The notes under the pieces were generated by a model. It did no database searches. It saw only the letters and a list, made by a program, of their open reading frames with translations, and was not told the DNA's origin. From contig VXBA01000662.1 of the NCBI GenBank assembly GCA_013399895.1, positions 434,001 through 498,000 on the forward strand: DNA of 64,000 nucleotides. Reading direction: 5' to 3'. Numbering within the stretch: the first letter of the stretch is position 1; every line of letters starts with the position of its first letter. Positions 25,575 through 35,957 of this stretch are shown one piece after another. Source of the stretch: Serilophus lunatus (Eukaryota; Chordata; Aves; Passeriformes; Eurylaimidae). The translations under genes and the position numbers were made by a program.

Positions 25575-25870
25575 TAATCTTAATACCAGCAATGGACATC
25601 ATCAGTGTAAAATACTTCCCTATACCATCATCAGCTCAGGCTCTTGCAACAATTCATCTTCTGCCAACTTCATCCATTTGCTGATCCTAGCCAAGGCCTT
25701 GAAGAGCTGGGTAATGGTGTTGTTTGCCTGGGAGGTGAAAATGATGTAGACATGGGTGTCATATGTGTACTGCTGACAAGTCAGTCCATGGTGCCACCTA
25801 ATCTTCTCTAGAGGCTTTATATAGATATTGAACAGGCTGAGTGAGAGGAAAGAATCTTGTGTTATTCAGC
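25575..25870 (-). repeat. Ancient LINE reverse-transcriptase fragment (CR1/L2-like clade)
   Basis: The minus strand has a stop-free 79-codon frame from 25859 to 25623, ended by TAG at 25622-25620, which aligns in order with the catalytic part of a non-LTR reverse transcriptase. QDSFLSLSLFNIYIKPLEK (residues 1-19) corresponds to the usual QGS-LSP-LFNIYMKPLGE block. YTYDTHVYI (31-39) corresponds to the YADDTQLYI catalytic box. ISKWMK and then PELMMV (about 60-79) correspond to the downstream WM-x-x-N-K-L-x-L-N-P-x-K-T-E block. The catalytic YADD is now YTYD, one of the two aspartates is lost, and the GVPQG start is damaged (TQD), so the copy is dead. A weaker similarity may continue upstream on the minus strand near 25930, at the spacing expected for the FxSYL motif. 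The clade is inferred from motif style; this is not the typical young bird CR1. Confidence 0.75.
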
Positions 25871-28109
25871 AGGTGGAAAAGGTTTTGAAGGTTAAGGAAA
25901 GAGCAAGTGTTTATCATAAATCTCTAGAGCGTACAAGAGATTTATGTGAGGGATGTCTGAAGATGTACCAGCTCAGTTCCATAAGGCTGTGGACAGACAT
26001 TTATTTTCAAACAGCTGAGCTGGTTGGAAAATTTTACCGCCATTCCAGATGCTTGCTACCAATCCTCTGCTGACGGCGCCTGTACCCCTTGCTCTGCTAT
26101 TAGAAAAGGTGGTCCAAGGTCTTTCTAATCTGTCAGGTGAAGTCTCCCAGGTAGTTTTAAGTGCTAACAAAGGTGATGTTTGTTAACCCAGCTGACATTC
26201 CTTACCTTCAAGAGAGAGCTATTTACTTGCACTGCCTTACCTTGAGTAGTAGAAATGAGAGAGAGAAGGCAGCTGAATCCTTTCCCACAGAATATGTCCA
26301 CAGTCTCAAACAGTTCCTGCATTGCCTCCTACAGGTCTGAAGACAGATATGGGACTGGATGCATCTACTGGAATAGACTATATTACACTTGTTTCATGTG
26401 AATGTGTACTTGGATATTTTGTGCCAAGCATGTGTGTAAAATATGTGTGAAATACTTGTTTGTTACATGAGCAACTAAAATGGAATATTTGGAACTATGT
26501 TGGCCTCCTGCGTAAACAAGAGCTCTAGGTGTGGTAGAAGGTCAGGTAACTTAGAGATCACTATTGTCCAAATTTACTATAGAGTATTTATAAGAAAATG
26601 GTATTTATTATTATGTTACTAACACTGTGGTTAAAGCTGAAACAGCAAGTTATAATGAAATCTTTAAGAATATCCAGTTGAGGCAATAAAGAAGGCTCCT
26701 GTGCTCAAGAGACCATTTGGAAATGGAAGGAGGAAGAAAATGTGCAGATGGTTTTTAAGAGATCCTGTAGTTTCTACAGGGTTTCCACGTCCCAAAATAC
26801 AGAACTGTCAAAGAATCCTTGATGCATGGACAGGAAAAACAGAGCAAGCTATAATACTGTGTGTGGCCTTGTGGTAAATGTGCGTGTGTGCTGACTGTGC
26901 TTTAACATGAAGAGCTGTTAATACCCACCGCTACGATTTGCAGGTAGTGGAAAAGGTTATCAAATGGTAACCTTCTGAGGATTGGTGAGATGCAGGATCT
27001 TCTCAGCAACCACGTAACAAACTTTAGCCTTTCTGAAATAAGGACATGGGAACATAGTTTTTAAGTTCTTCTTTCATCAAGAAACAAACCCTTTCACCTA
27101 AAACTGCTCATTTATTGTATGACACAAACCTGTAAAAATGGACCGCCCCTGGCTCTAATGAGATTCCTGACTTACTGATCATCCTGTTTCTGAAATGGAC
27201 CAGAATGGAGCATCCTACCTTAACAACAGTCTGAAACTCTAGTGGAATTTAGACTGTGATCCAAACTCAAGGCACAGGCTTGTCTCTAAATAAAAATAAC
27301 TAGATCATAAGTTATTTTGAGGTGGTGACGTTTAGACAAGAAACATAGGGCTTACATAGGTTTTTACTCCTGTCAAATACATCTGGATGCTGTCCTCCTT
27401 CCAGCTGATATTCTGAAAGTGCTTTCATCAGCTTAGAGCCAAATAACCCTAACTAGAAGTTGGAAACTGTAGAACAACTGACATTATTCATGGTAAACAC
27501 TGGTGGTTTGGAGGTTTGTTTTGTTTTGTTTTGTTTTTTCCCATGCAGAATATTCTGCTACTCTGGTTGCTGCTGGTGCTGATATAATTTTCTCATGGCC
27601 TGTGATGAATAGCATATACAATGCTGGGTTAAGATAAGAGCCAACAGTATGTTGCAAAGCCTTCTCTAAATATGAATCCTCGTGGTGCTGGCTTTCTTGA
27701 CAGTGAGGTGGTCAACAAAAATTGCCACGCCTGGTACCATTTAGATAGCTGCCAAAAGCTGCTGATCACCATGGCCTCCTCTCCTCCCATAACACCTGCT
27801 AGCAAATCTTCTGGTTTTTTCCTGTTTACTTGGCTATTCCTAGGATAATGATATGAATAGCTTCCATTCATGAAGAATGTTGTGGGATAGAGCTGGTTAT
27901 AAGGGAACTTTATTGTCAATGGCACTAAGGAGCAAGCAGTAAAATGTGTTTTACATCAGTGGGAGCTGGCTGTGTGTTGTACCCCATGGAGAGCATTCCC
28001 ACTGTGCTCAGCAGATGGACGATAGGAGGGTTTTGTTGCTGTGTTTTAAGGTAAGAGCACTTCTCATCTTAGGAACTGCAAGGAATCTATGCACTCCAGT
28101 TAATGGAAA
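25871..28109. other. Gene-free stretch
   Basis: No gene recognised. It may contain further unrecognisable LINE sequence just beyond 25870. A (GTTTT)n tract lies at 27514-27539. Confidence 0.6.
27514..27539. repeat. (GTTTT)n microsatellite
   Basis: About four GTTTT units followed by a T run. Confidence 0.9.
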
Positions 28110-28285
28110 GCTCTGGACTGTGTAAATTTTTATCCTGTTGTATTGAGGAGCAAAGTAATTTGCTTAAGATGTCACAGGAAGTTTTCAGCTTTGTCAAGAG
28201 TACAAACTGGATCTTCTGTCTTGTAGATCTGGGCTATGATTGAAGTTTTCTTCTGCTTAACATAGCTGGCCTCCCTTTTCTTTGG
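28110..28285 (-). repeat. MIR SINE relic
   Basis: The plus strand shows the reverse MIR order: TTTTTATCCTG, TATTGAGGAGCAAAGTAA, TTGCTTAAGATGTCACAGGA, then ACTGGATCTTCTGTCTTGTAG and finally TGGCCTC. These correspond to the MIR blocks for 'TTATCC..', 'gatgaggaaactgaggcacagagaagt', 'acttgcccaaggtcacacag', 'agaaccaggtcttctgactcc' and 'ctgcctc'. It is heavily diverged but the order and spacing hold. Edges are approximate. Confidence 0.55.
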
Positions 28286-28904
28286 TATTATCCCATCTTC
28301 CCCTAATCGCTGGGTGACGTCTGATCTCTGTGACTTTTCTACAGGATCCAAGATCTACTGTACTTGGTCCAAGATCTCACCTTTCATTTCTGCTCTTCTA
28401 ATTTTGTTTTGGCTCCTGGCAAATCCCAGAGGCACATCCGAAGTCCAGCTGCTGAGCCTTGAAAGCAGAGTGCATCTTGGCAGTGTACCTTGCCACAGCA
28501 TGGATATTTCCCTGGACCAGCCACAGGAATGGTCACCCTCTAAACTCTAGCATGGAAGATGGCTATTGCCACCCACACACTTCCTGCAATTTCTGCTTAA
28601 ACACAGTGATCTTGACTCACTGCCTGTGGTTGATACGTAAAGCTGCTTTCTGTAGGTTTAAAGCTGCTGCCTCTTCCAAAGTGGCTTTTATTTTAGTGTT
28701 CATTTCAATGATTTCAATAGAAGAACTTACTAGTCAGTATCCATGGTTTTGTTTAGGGTCAAGTTAACATATAACATTGCTTTTGTCAGCATAATTATTT
28801 TTCTTTTGTCTCTAATTATCACTAATTTTTTTAAGGCTATTGACTCTTTTTTCCTGACCCTCTCCTTTAGGGATTTGCAATCATTCTTTTGGGTTATGAA
28901 TATT

Positions 28905-28990
28905 ATGGATAAAATCCTGCCCTAATTTACACCTGTAAGACCAATGGAACTGCATACATGCATATAAGGACACAGTTAACAGGATGCTGA
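28905..28990. repeat. Possible old amniote palindromic repeat
   Basis: The segment starting AAAATCCTGCCCTAATTTAC and continuing with an ACACCTGTAAGACCAATGGA block resembles a short palindromic repeat common in turtle and crocodile genomes, with phrases of the form 'tgccctcagttacacc(t/g)gtgtaa..caatgga'. The match rests on memory and the second half of the palindrome is not preserved. Confidence 0.35.
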
Positions 28991-30253
28991 AGTTGTTTGC
29001 CTATTTTGAAACGTCATGTGATCTAGAGGACAAATGCTGGGAAATGTCAACTAGGATTAAATAATTCTTAAACCTGTAAATCCTGATGTACAGATCGCTT
29101 CTCCTTTAGCTCTATACTTTTATTGGTGATAAAATATCTGTATTTTTTTCAAAAATTTAATTGTTGTGCTGGTAGAACCCCTTACTGGTAAAACTCCTTA
29201 CTGAGGTTACAATACTTTTACAGCAGCTTTTTACACTATACAGCACTTTTCTCATCCTGCCTAGTACTAAATGCTTATCTACAGGAGGGGATTTGACAGA
29301 TTGAGAGTTGTATTCAAGTAACGTTTAAAATTTATCGAGAGGGTGAAAATTGATATTTTGTTTTGGTTTTGTAGAGCAGTTTTGCTGCTCAGAGTTTGAT
29401 TTGGCAAATTTTAAAATCTTATGCTTTTTTTACTTTCAAGTCCTTTTTCTTTTTTCTGAATGACTGGAAGCTTTGATTTTGAGTTTTGCAGCTTATCTAA
29501 TGCAATGCAAAGAGACACAAAATTAAAATGGAAGTAGCTTTGAAATAATAATAAAAAAGCAGCTATGTTGCACTTCAGGCCTGCTGTAAAATGTTTCAAT
29601 GCACACCATCAGGAACTCTTTGTTTTTCTGGTTTTCTTCTTAAGGAAAATCCTGTCAAAATCAGCTAGATTTTGTGATTTGTTTTGATTCCAGAACAGGA
29701 TTCCAGCAGACATTTTTTTTCCTAGTGTATTGAGAAAAGCAGGATCAGCAGAGCTGCCCATGAAGAGGGTGTTATTTCAGAAGAAGAGCACTCCCTCACT
29801 CACAAAGAGGAGTGATCCAATATGCTTTCCATCCGGGGGTAGAAGTGAGAAGGAGGGAGGAGAGGAGGAATAAGGATGCTTCTTCCTTCTCAGCGCTTGG
29901 GGCTGCTGGCCAAGAATGTAAGTCTAAATTCGAACCCAGTGAATGCTGTGCCAGATCCAGAGAGTTTGGAGTCCTTTTGTCCAGAAGCTTGCAATACGTG
30001 AGGGAGTTGCCAAATGGGATGTGTGGCATCCATGTAATATATCTGATGCATGAAAACTGGTTCCTACTGAGCTTACCATGTTGCCTGAGGCAAAAGTACT
30101 TCTGATTCCTTACATGATGCAGCAATCACCAGACCATTGCTGTTCTTCTTAAACCCAGCTACAGTGGCAGCTCAGGACAACCTCCCGCCTCAGGTCAGGC
30201 TGAGGCAGGTGGCATGCACAAGGAGAGGAAAGGTGGTGCTGTGTTTGACCCTG

Positions 30254-30269
30254 CTCTCTCTCTCTCTCT
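30254..30269. repeat. (CT)n microsatellite
   Basis: About eight CT units. Confidence 0.9.
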
Positions 30270-31902
30270 GGGAAGGGAGGGCCTGATGCCGTTTGCATTT
30301 CTCCCTAGGCTGAACCATTAAGTCTGATGACAGAAACGAACCTTTCCCCCTGGACATGGGCCAAAAGGCTTTTTATTTTTTTTCTTTCCCTTCCCCTCTT
30401 GTCTCTTTCATAACCGTCATTTTCACATATCTCTGGAATATATCACGTACTACTCTGATGTGCTCTAGGTGCACTACCCTTTTTTTTCTTCAGGTGCCTC
30501 CTGCCTCCCATCTGTCAAATAAGAGCCTCTCCTTGTCTGGCTGATGCTTTTTGCCATAGATGACAGGATGGACTGAAGCCATTGCTTCTACCTCAAGGAA
30601 GAGCCTCTGCATTAAGGACAGAGGGAAAACACCACCTACAAGCCTCCATGTCAACAGGGTCATAGCAATTCCTGTGGGTTGAGAGTGCCTATGTTCCCAT
30701 GCCTCACCAGAAAGTTCAGCCAGTTGTGCTTGTGCAAACCCCTGCAGGGTTCTGAGGTTGAGCAGATGTCAGTGAGGATGTAGCCTGGGTTGCAGAACTC
30801 CTATGACAGGCTGTGCCAGACAGAGAGGGAACTTGCCTTAGTAAGAATTTCTTTTGTGTTCCATAGGGATGCTGACGGAGGATAGTAGGCAAGGGGAATC
30901 CTGTGATGACACTTCCCAAGCCAGTAGTACCCAGTTTGCGTTCCCCATTTTTGCACTAACATGATTCAAATCAGACGCTAAGGTTGCTGAGGGCTACCCA
31001 TGGGGCAACTGTGATACAGGACATGCCATCGTAGAGCCCTATGCAAGGGCATTGGTTCAGCCTACTAATCTTGTTCTTAAAGAGCCCACCAAGATGTGTG
31101 GCAATAAATTTACAGCCCAAGTCCATATCTGGATCCAGGCCATTGCTAGAGAGACTAAAGGACGTGTGATCCCTCCACCCCTCATCCTCCTAATGTTAGT
31201 CATGATCCTGGCACATGTTTCAGGAAGCTTTCTGGGGCTTCTTGTTAAAGCCATGCTGCTGCACTGAGAGAAGAGCTCTGCCTCAGAAAATGAGAGCTAA
31301 AGCTTTTTCCTGGGGCTATCCCACTCCGAGCAGCTGTGCTGTCTCCTGGGCTGCAGCTCAGCTGCTTTGGCTTCACAGGCAGCAGCCCTGCTTGTCCCTT
31401 GCAGTGCGTGCCAGGAGGCAGATTTCAGCTGTGAAACAGAGCATGGTCTATCCTGTCCTTCCTGGGTCAAGGTCCAGAGAGCATGCCCTTTCCCCTGCAC
31501 CTCCCCAGCTCCTTCATCTTCTCTATTCACATCGGAGCTGGTTTTTTCCTTAGCACAGCAAATAATCCCCTACCTTTCTGTCCTGTGCTGGCCTGGACCA
31601 AGGCTTTCTGTGTGAACTTCCAAGGCAGTATGACTTTTTTCTAGCATGCTACAGGCAGGCCTCTGTTTGGATGAATGTCTGTTAAATATGTATGAGTCTG
31701 ATCGACTTCAACTTCCTAGCCATCCAGGTTTTATTCTTCTTTATTCATTTGCGGATGCCTACTGCTAAACAGGGAACTGTGACCATGTCTCAGTGAGTTT
31801 TGACTCATTTAAGAGGCTGCCCTTAATCTGCTGTCTTTAAAGCTTACTTCCCCCCTCCCCTGCTCTCTCTCTGGCTCATTTCCCCCCCTCCTCTCTCTGC
31901 AG

Positions 31903-32341
31903 CTGCTGGACAGCTTTGTGACCACCAGTTAGGATGGCTGTTTGCCACTCTCCCATGATTGCTGCCATGTGCTGTTTCACTTATGCCTGTTCTCCAGTCA
32001 AAGAGGAATTCTCTGCAGAGAGAAAAGCAGGCGCAGTTGTCTCTGGGCTGAAGTGGGAGCTCGTGCTTAGCTCTTACTCCATGAAAAGCCTAGCAATTTT
32101 TTTTTTACGGCGACCTTGCAGACTTGGCAAGCAGCAGCAGCTTTCTCAACCCAGCTGTTCGCTGCCTCTCTGCCACAGGTTACCAGCCATCAGGCAAGCA
32201 GAACATGTGCTCCACCTGTGGCCACGCAGAGCTCGGCGGCTTTGCAAGAGTGGCTGATGCCCTGAAAGCTGTGGACAATTGGTGGAGCAGTGGGGGAGGC
32301 TTTGGAGTGAGTTGAATTTTGTCCTGCTGGGTCCTGTCAGG
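31903..32341 (+). other. Candidate non-coding exon
   Basis: A long C/T tract (31848-31900) ends in GCAG at 31899-31902, an excellent acceptor. The segment is closed by AGG|GTGAGT (GT at 32342-32343), with an alternative GGA|GTGAGT about 35 bases earlier. No reading frame stays open across the 439 bases, so if real it would be UTR or lncRNA. Paired splice signals of this quality also arise by chance. Confidence 0.2.
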
Positions 32342-35300
32342 GTGAGTGGCAAGGCACAGCGTTACAGCTGCGGGGGCTTGTTGACAGTGCAAGCAAGCAC
32401 TGGTGGTGAAGCTGGAACAGGAATTTGGTGCTTTATAAATAGACTTACTGTTGTTAGTGGGGCAAAAGTCCTAGGGACAGCAGTGCCTGTGTGTAGGTGA
32501 GCTTGTATAACCTCTGCTGGGACTTCGAGTTGGATTTTCGGTGGTGGCAGAGGAGCTTCTGTGCCTGAACTCTGCCGAGGTTTTGCCTTTTAAGTCTCTG
32601 GGATGTTGTTTCCATTCCTGCCCAGCCACCAAGGAATCTTCACAGGCAGGCCACACTTACAGTGATGTAAAATAAGGCCAAGTTTTGACAGAGATCTCCA
32701 AGTGCACATGTTGGCCTGCAGGCTAGAATGCCACCTGCTGAAGTAATGGCTGGTCAGAAACAACACCTAAACTCAGATGAAATCAAGGGCTTGTAGATTT
32801 TTATATCCTGCCTCTGCTGCATGTGTCTTACCAGGGAGTTTTGGGGAAGCTGGCGAGCCAGCCAATCCCTTGGACACTGTGGACCCAGGAAAGGGGACGC
32901 CTGATGTACCCTCTTATGTTTCCTGGAGATTTTTTAGTGGGTGGCAGTCCCCCACAGAGATGTGCACAGGCCACCTGAATGGGCAGATGATGTCAAATGT
33001 CCTTGTCCTGCCTAGTCCAGGAGAACATGAACTGAAAAAAAAGTGTTTTCCTCGTCTGTGTTTTCCTGGGAGCCTGCCTACAAGCTGCTCCAGCCTTTGA
33101 CCGAGGCATCAGGTTCTTGTTCACTCTCAGCCAGAGCCACCTATCAAACAGCATCATGAGTTAAGTAAAGATGGCACCCAGGAGCGCAGGGAGAGTGGAG
33201 GTCCCTTCATCACCCACCTAGCCATAGGGCAGCCTTGGCTGCTGTGAGTGGGGGTCAGCTCCTCTGCTGTCCAGAGAAGGCTCCTGCTGTGGGGTCTGTC
33301 TGTTGGATGATATTTCTGCAGGGAAAAAGCCCTGTTGAGACCACCCTTGTCCATCCATGAGCTAGGAGAGGACCATGCTGCTGAGGCAGGAATCAGTGAG
33401 AAACTGGTCACTTCTCCTTCCTCTTTAATTTTTATAAATTTATTTGTTACTTTGCTCTATTTATTTTTACTTCATTCTTTCTTTATTTTACTTGGCTCAG
33501 CTCTGTCTTTTTTACTTCCCTCCCCTGAGTGCTCTTTGGATTGGCAGTCCCTCTCACCCTGCTCTCTGCACCTCCCTTTCTGCTTGCTGGGAAGTTTGTT
33601 CTTTGAGTGCTGGAGTTCATTCCTGTAGGTAGAACACTGTTCAGCAGAGGAGCTGTGGGAGGACTATCCTGCTGTCCCAGCTGGGTGATGGTGTCTGCTC
33701 CAGGCTGGTCTTCACCACGTGTGACTCAGGTGTCTTGTGCTCCTGCAGTCACTTGCAGGCACAGACTCTCTGACCTTTTCCTGCTAGTTCTGAAATGGGG
33801 CCACAGGCCACCTCTCAGGCACCCCATCCCTCTTTAAAGATATGATAGAATTCCTTTATCTCCTGGTGCCAGGCAAGCCTGGGATGCTCAGAGGTGTAGA
33901 TAACATGGCTTCTGAGTGTTCCTGGGGCCAGGCAAGCGAGCAGGGAACCTCTCCTCTCCCTAGTACTCAGCAGATGACAGCCTGATCATCTCCTTCCCCT
34001 TGCTTTTATTTCTAGTGGGCACAGGGAGATCCAGCTGCTATTTCCGTCCCATTAGCAAACTGCAGTGCAGCCCTTCCAGGTTCTGGTGGCAGGATGGTCG
34101 TGCAAAGTCCTTGAGAAAGGGGCAGAATCAGGAGCCAGTGGGCAGCAGTGGCTGGCTGCAGCTCCGCCAGGAGCTGCAGGGCTCTGTGGAGCAGTGATGG
34201 CCTGGGAGGATGGATGGGTTCAGGCTGTGGTGCAAAAGCTGGCAGAGAAGCCAAGCGATGCACAAAAAAGCAGTTAATGGCCTGGCAAGGAGGTTAAGGA
34301 GGAACTTGATCCCTCCCTAAACTGCAAGTGGATATTCAGGGCTCTTGTTCCTTCAGGTCTGCTCGTCCAGGATCGCAGTGTGGCTGGCTCCATGAATGCC
34401 TGTAAATGTCCAGGTGTTTATGTGCTGAGGCATAGATTCAAAACTACTTTTGGTAAAATCACAGAAGAAAGAGCAAAATCTTAGTCACCATTAGTACAGC
34501 ATACCTGTATTGCTCCCATTCAATACTACAGTGCAGTTTCCTGTGATATTTCACAGTGAAAACATAAAGCCTGGCATGTCTCAATTTTATAATCAAAACA
34601 TTTTTACAACAAAAATATGTGAGAATTGCAGTATTATCCATGCCGTTGGATTAAAAGCCTGTCTTTTGACTTATTTAATGCTCCACCTATGGCTTTTACT
34701 GCACCTGTCTCCACAAGCACTGGAGCATTTGTGTTTCGTCTGTTTTTTCTGTGGCCAGATGAAGTCATCTTGGAACATGGGTGCGGTGGTGAAAGACACA
34801 CATAATGAATTTACATCTCTGGGATAAAGGGAGAAGCTGAAGAAAGGTTTCCCTTGTGAGCTGGCTTTTATCATCAGTGTGAACATCTTAGTCAGCACAA
34901 GTTCAGACTGACAAAATTGTCAGCAGCCGGGCGCTGTGAGGGCTCCAGCCCCTGCAGCTTCCTGGTTCCCTGTGTCAGCCAAGGATGAAGGCTCCAGGAT
35001 CTAGTGCTCCTGTGGCAGGAACCGCTGAACCCAGGTCAGGTGAGTGTCAGGCTCTGAAACTTGGCATGTGACCCTGCTCCTCTGGAATTTGGGAAAACAC
35101 CTTTCCATTTTATTTTAACCAATCACCTCAAGGACAGGTCTTGTAGCATGTTGAGCATCAATGAATATTGGCTAGAGAATAGAACTAGCTAGAATTAGGT
35201 GGGAGAAACCTAATGTTTTGTAGAATCATCCCCATGATACAGATATGATACTCGAGTGGCATGTTGAATGTTTAAATACTCAAGTTTCCATGAAGAAAAA

Positions 35301-35447
35301 AGGTGCAGATACTCTGACTCACTAGAAGAAAAATTACTTCCCGTGACTCAAAGGCTTGGATGCAGTTATTTCCTAATGAATCACTATGCTCCACCATGGG
35401 TCCAAAATCCTCCTTTGAGGACCAGGGAAAGTTTGTGGCCTTGAGGA

Positions 35448-35957
35448 TCATTCCTGCTCTGGTGCAGTTCTCTGGGTGAACAGATTAACCTCTTGCTGCC
35501 TGCCAGTACCCTCTACAGTCTTAATTAATTTCTGGGCTGTTACTACCAGTGACCTGGTGGACTCTGAAAGCCTGATGGTGGTAGTAGAAGATAGATTTTG
35601 CATGTGACACTTTGTTGGGGTATCGGTGTGATTTGAGGAATCTCCACAAAGGTGTACTACAGGTTTGGCAGCAATTTCATCATCTAGGGGGCACAGGCCC
35701 ATGGGCAGTCTTTCCTGGGAGGAGTTGGATCCAGCAGCGTGCTCGAGCTGGGAAACCCTGGGGAGCCCCACAACTGTGCCCTTCTTTGGCAAGAGGACGG
35801 TAAGAGATGCCACCCTTTGCCTTGGCTTGGCTGGTCGGTCAGGAAGCTCTTCCCATTGGGCAAAAGGTGAAATATATATCTTTCTTAACTTTGTGTTTGA
35901 TTTTTGTGTCCTGTGTTTATTTTGAACCAAATGGTACAGAACACAAATATTATGCAT
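35448..35957 (-). other. 169-codon open frame of unknown nature
   Basis: This is the longest open frame outside the GC islands and the LTR. The C-terminal half, from an in-frame acceptor-like CCCCCTAG (minus strand, AG at 35685-35684), looks protein-like: a run of polar Ser/Thr residues, then a plausible amphipathic helix around STRSLVVTAQKLIKTVEG, ending at a TGA (35450-35448). I recognise no family. There is no A tract or clear target duplication to suggest a retrocopy, and the plus-strand GTAAGA at 35801 is on the wrong strand to belong to it. It could be a terminal exon, an old gene fragment, TE-derived, or chance. Confidence 0.2.

Larger units (their letters stand above)
28991..35447. 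other. Gene-free stretch, GC-elevated from about 31.2 kb
   Basis: No gene recognised. GC content rises between about 31.2 and 34.3 kb without becoming CpG-dense. Long pyrimidine tracts occur at 31848-31900, followed by a strong acceptor-like AG (see the candidate exon entry). A (CT)n tract lies at 30254-30269. Open frames on both strands are short and without known motifs. Confidence 0.6.

Noticed and set aside
29925..29945. ATTCGAACCC, resembling a tRNA T-loop
   Set aside because: No matching T-stem, anticodon arm or A/B box arrangement nearby.
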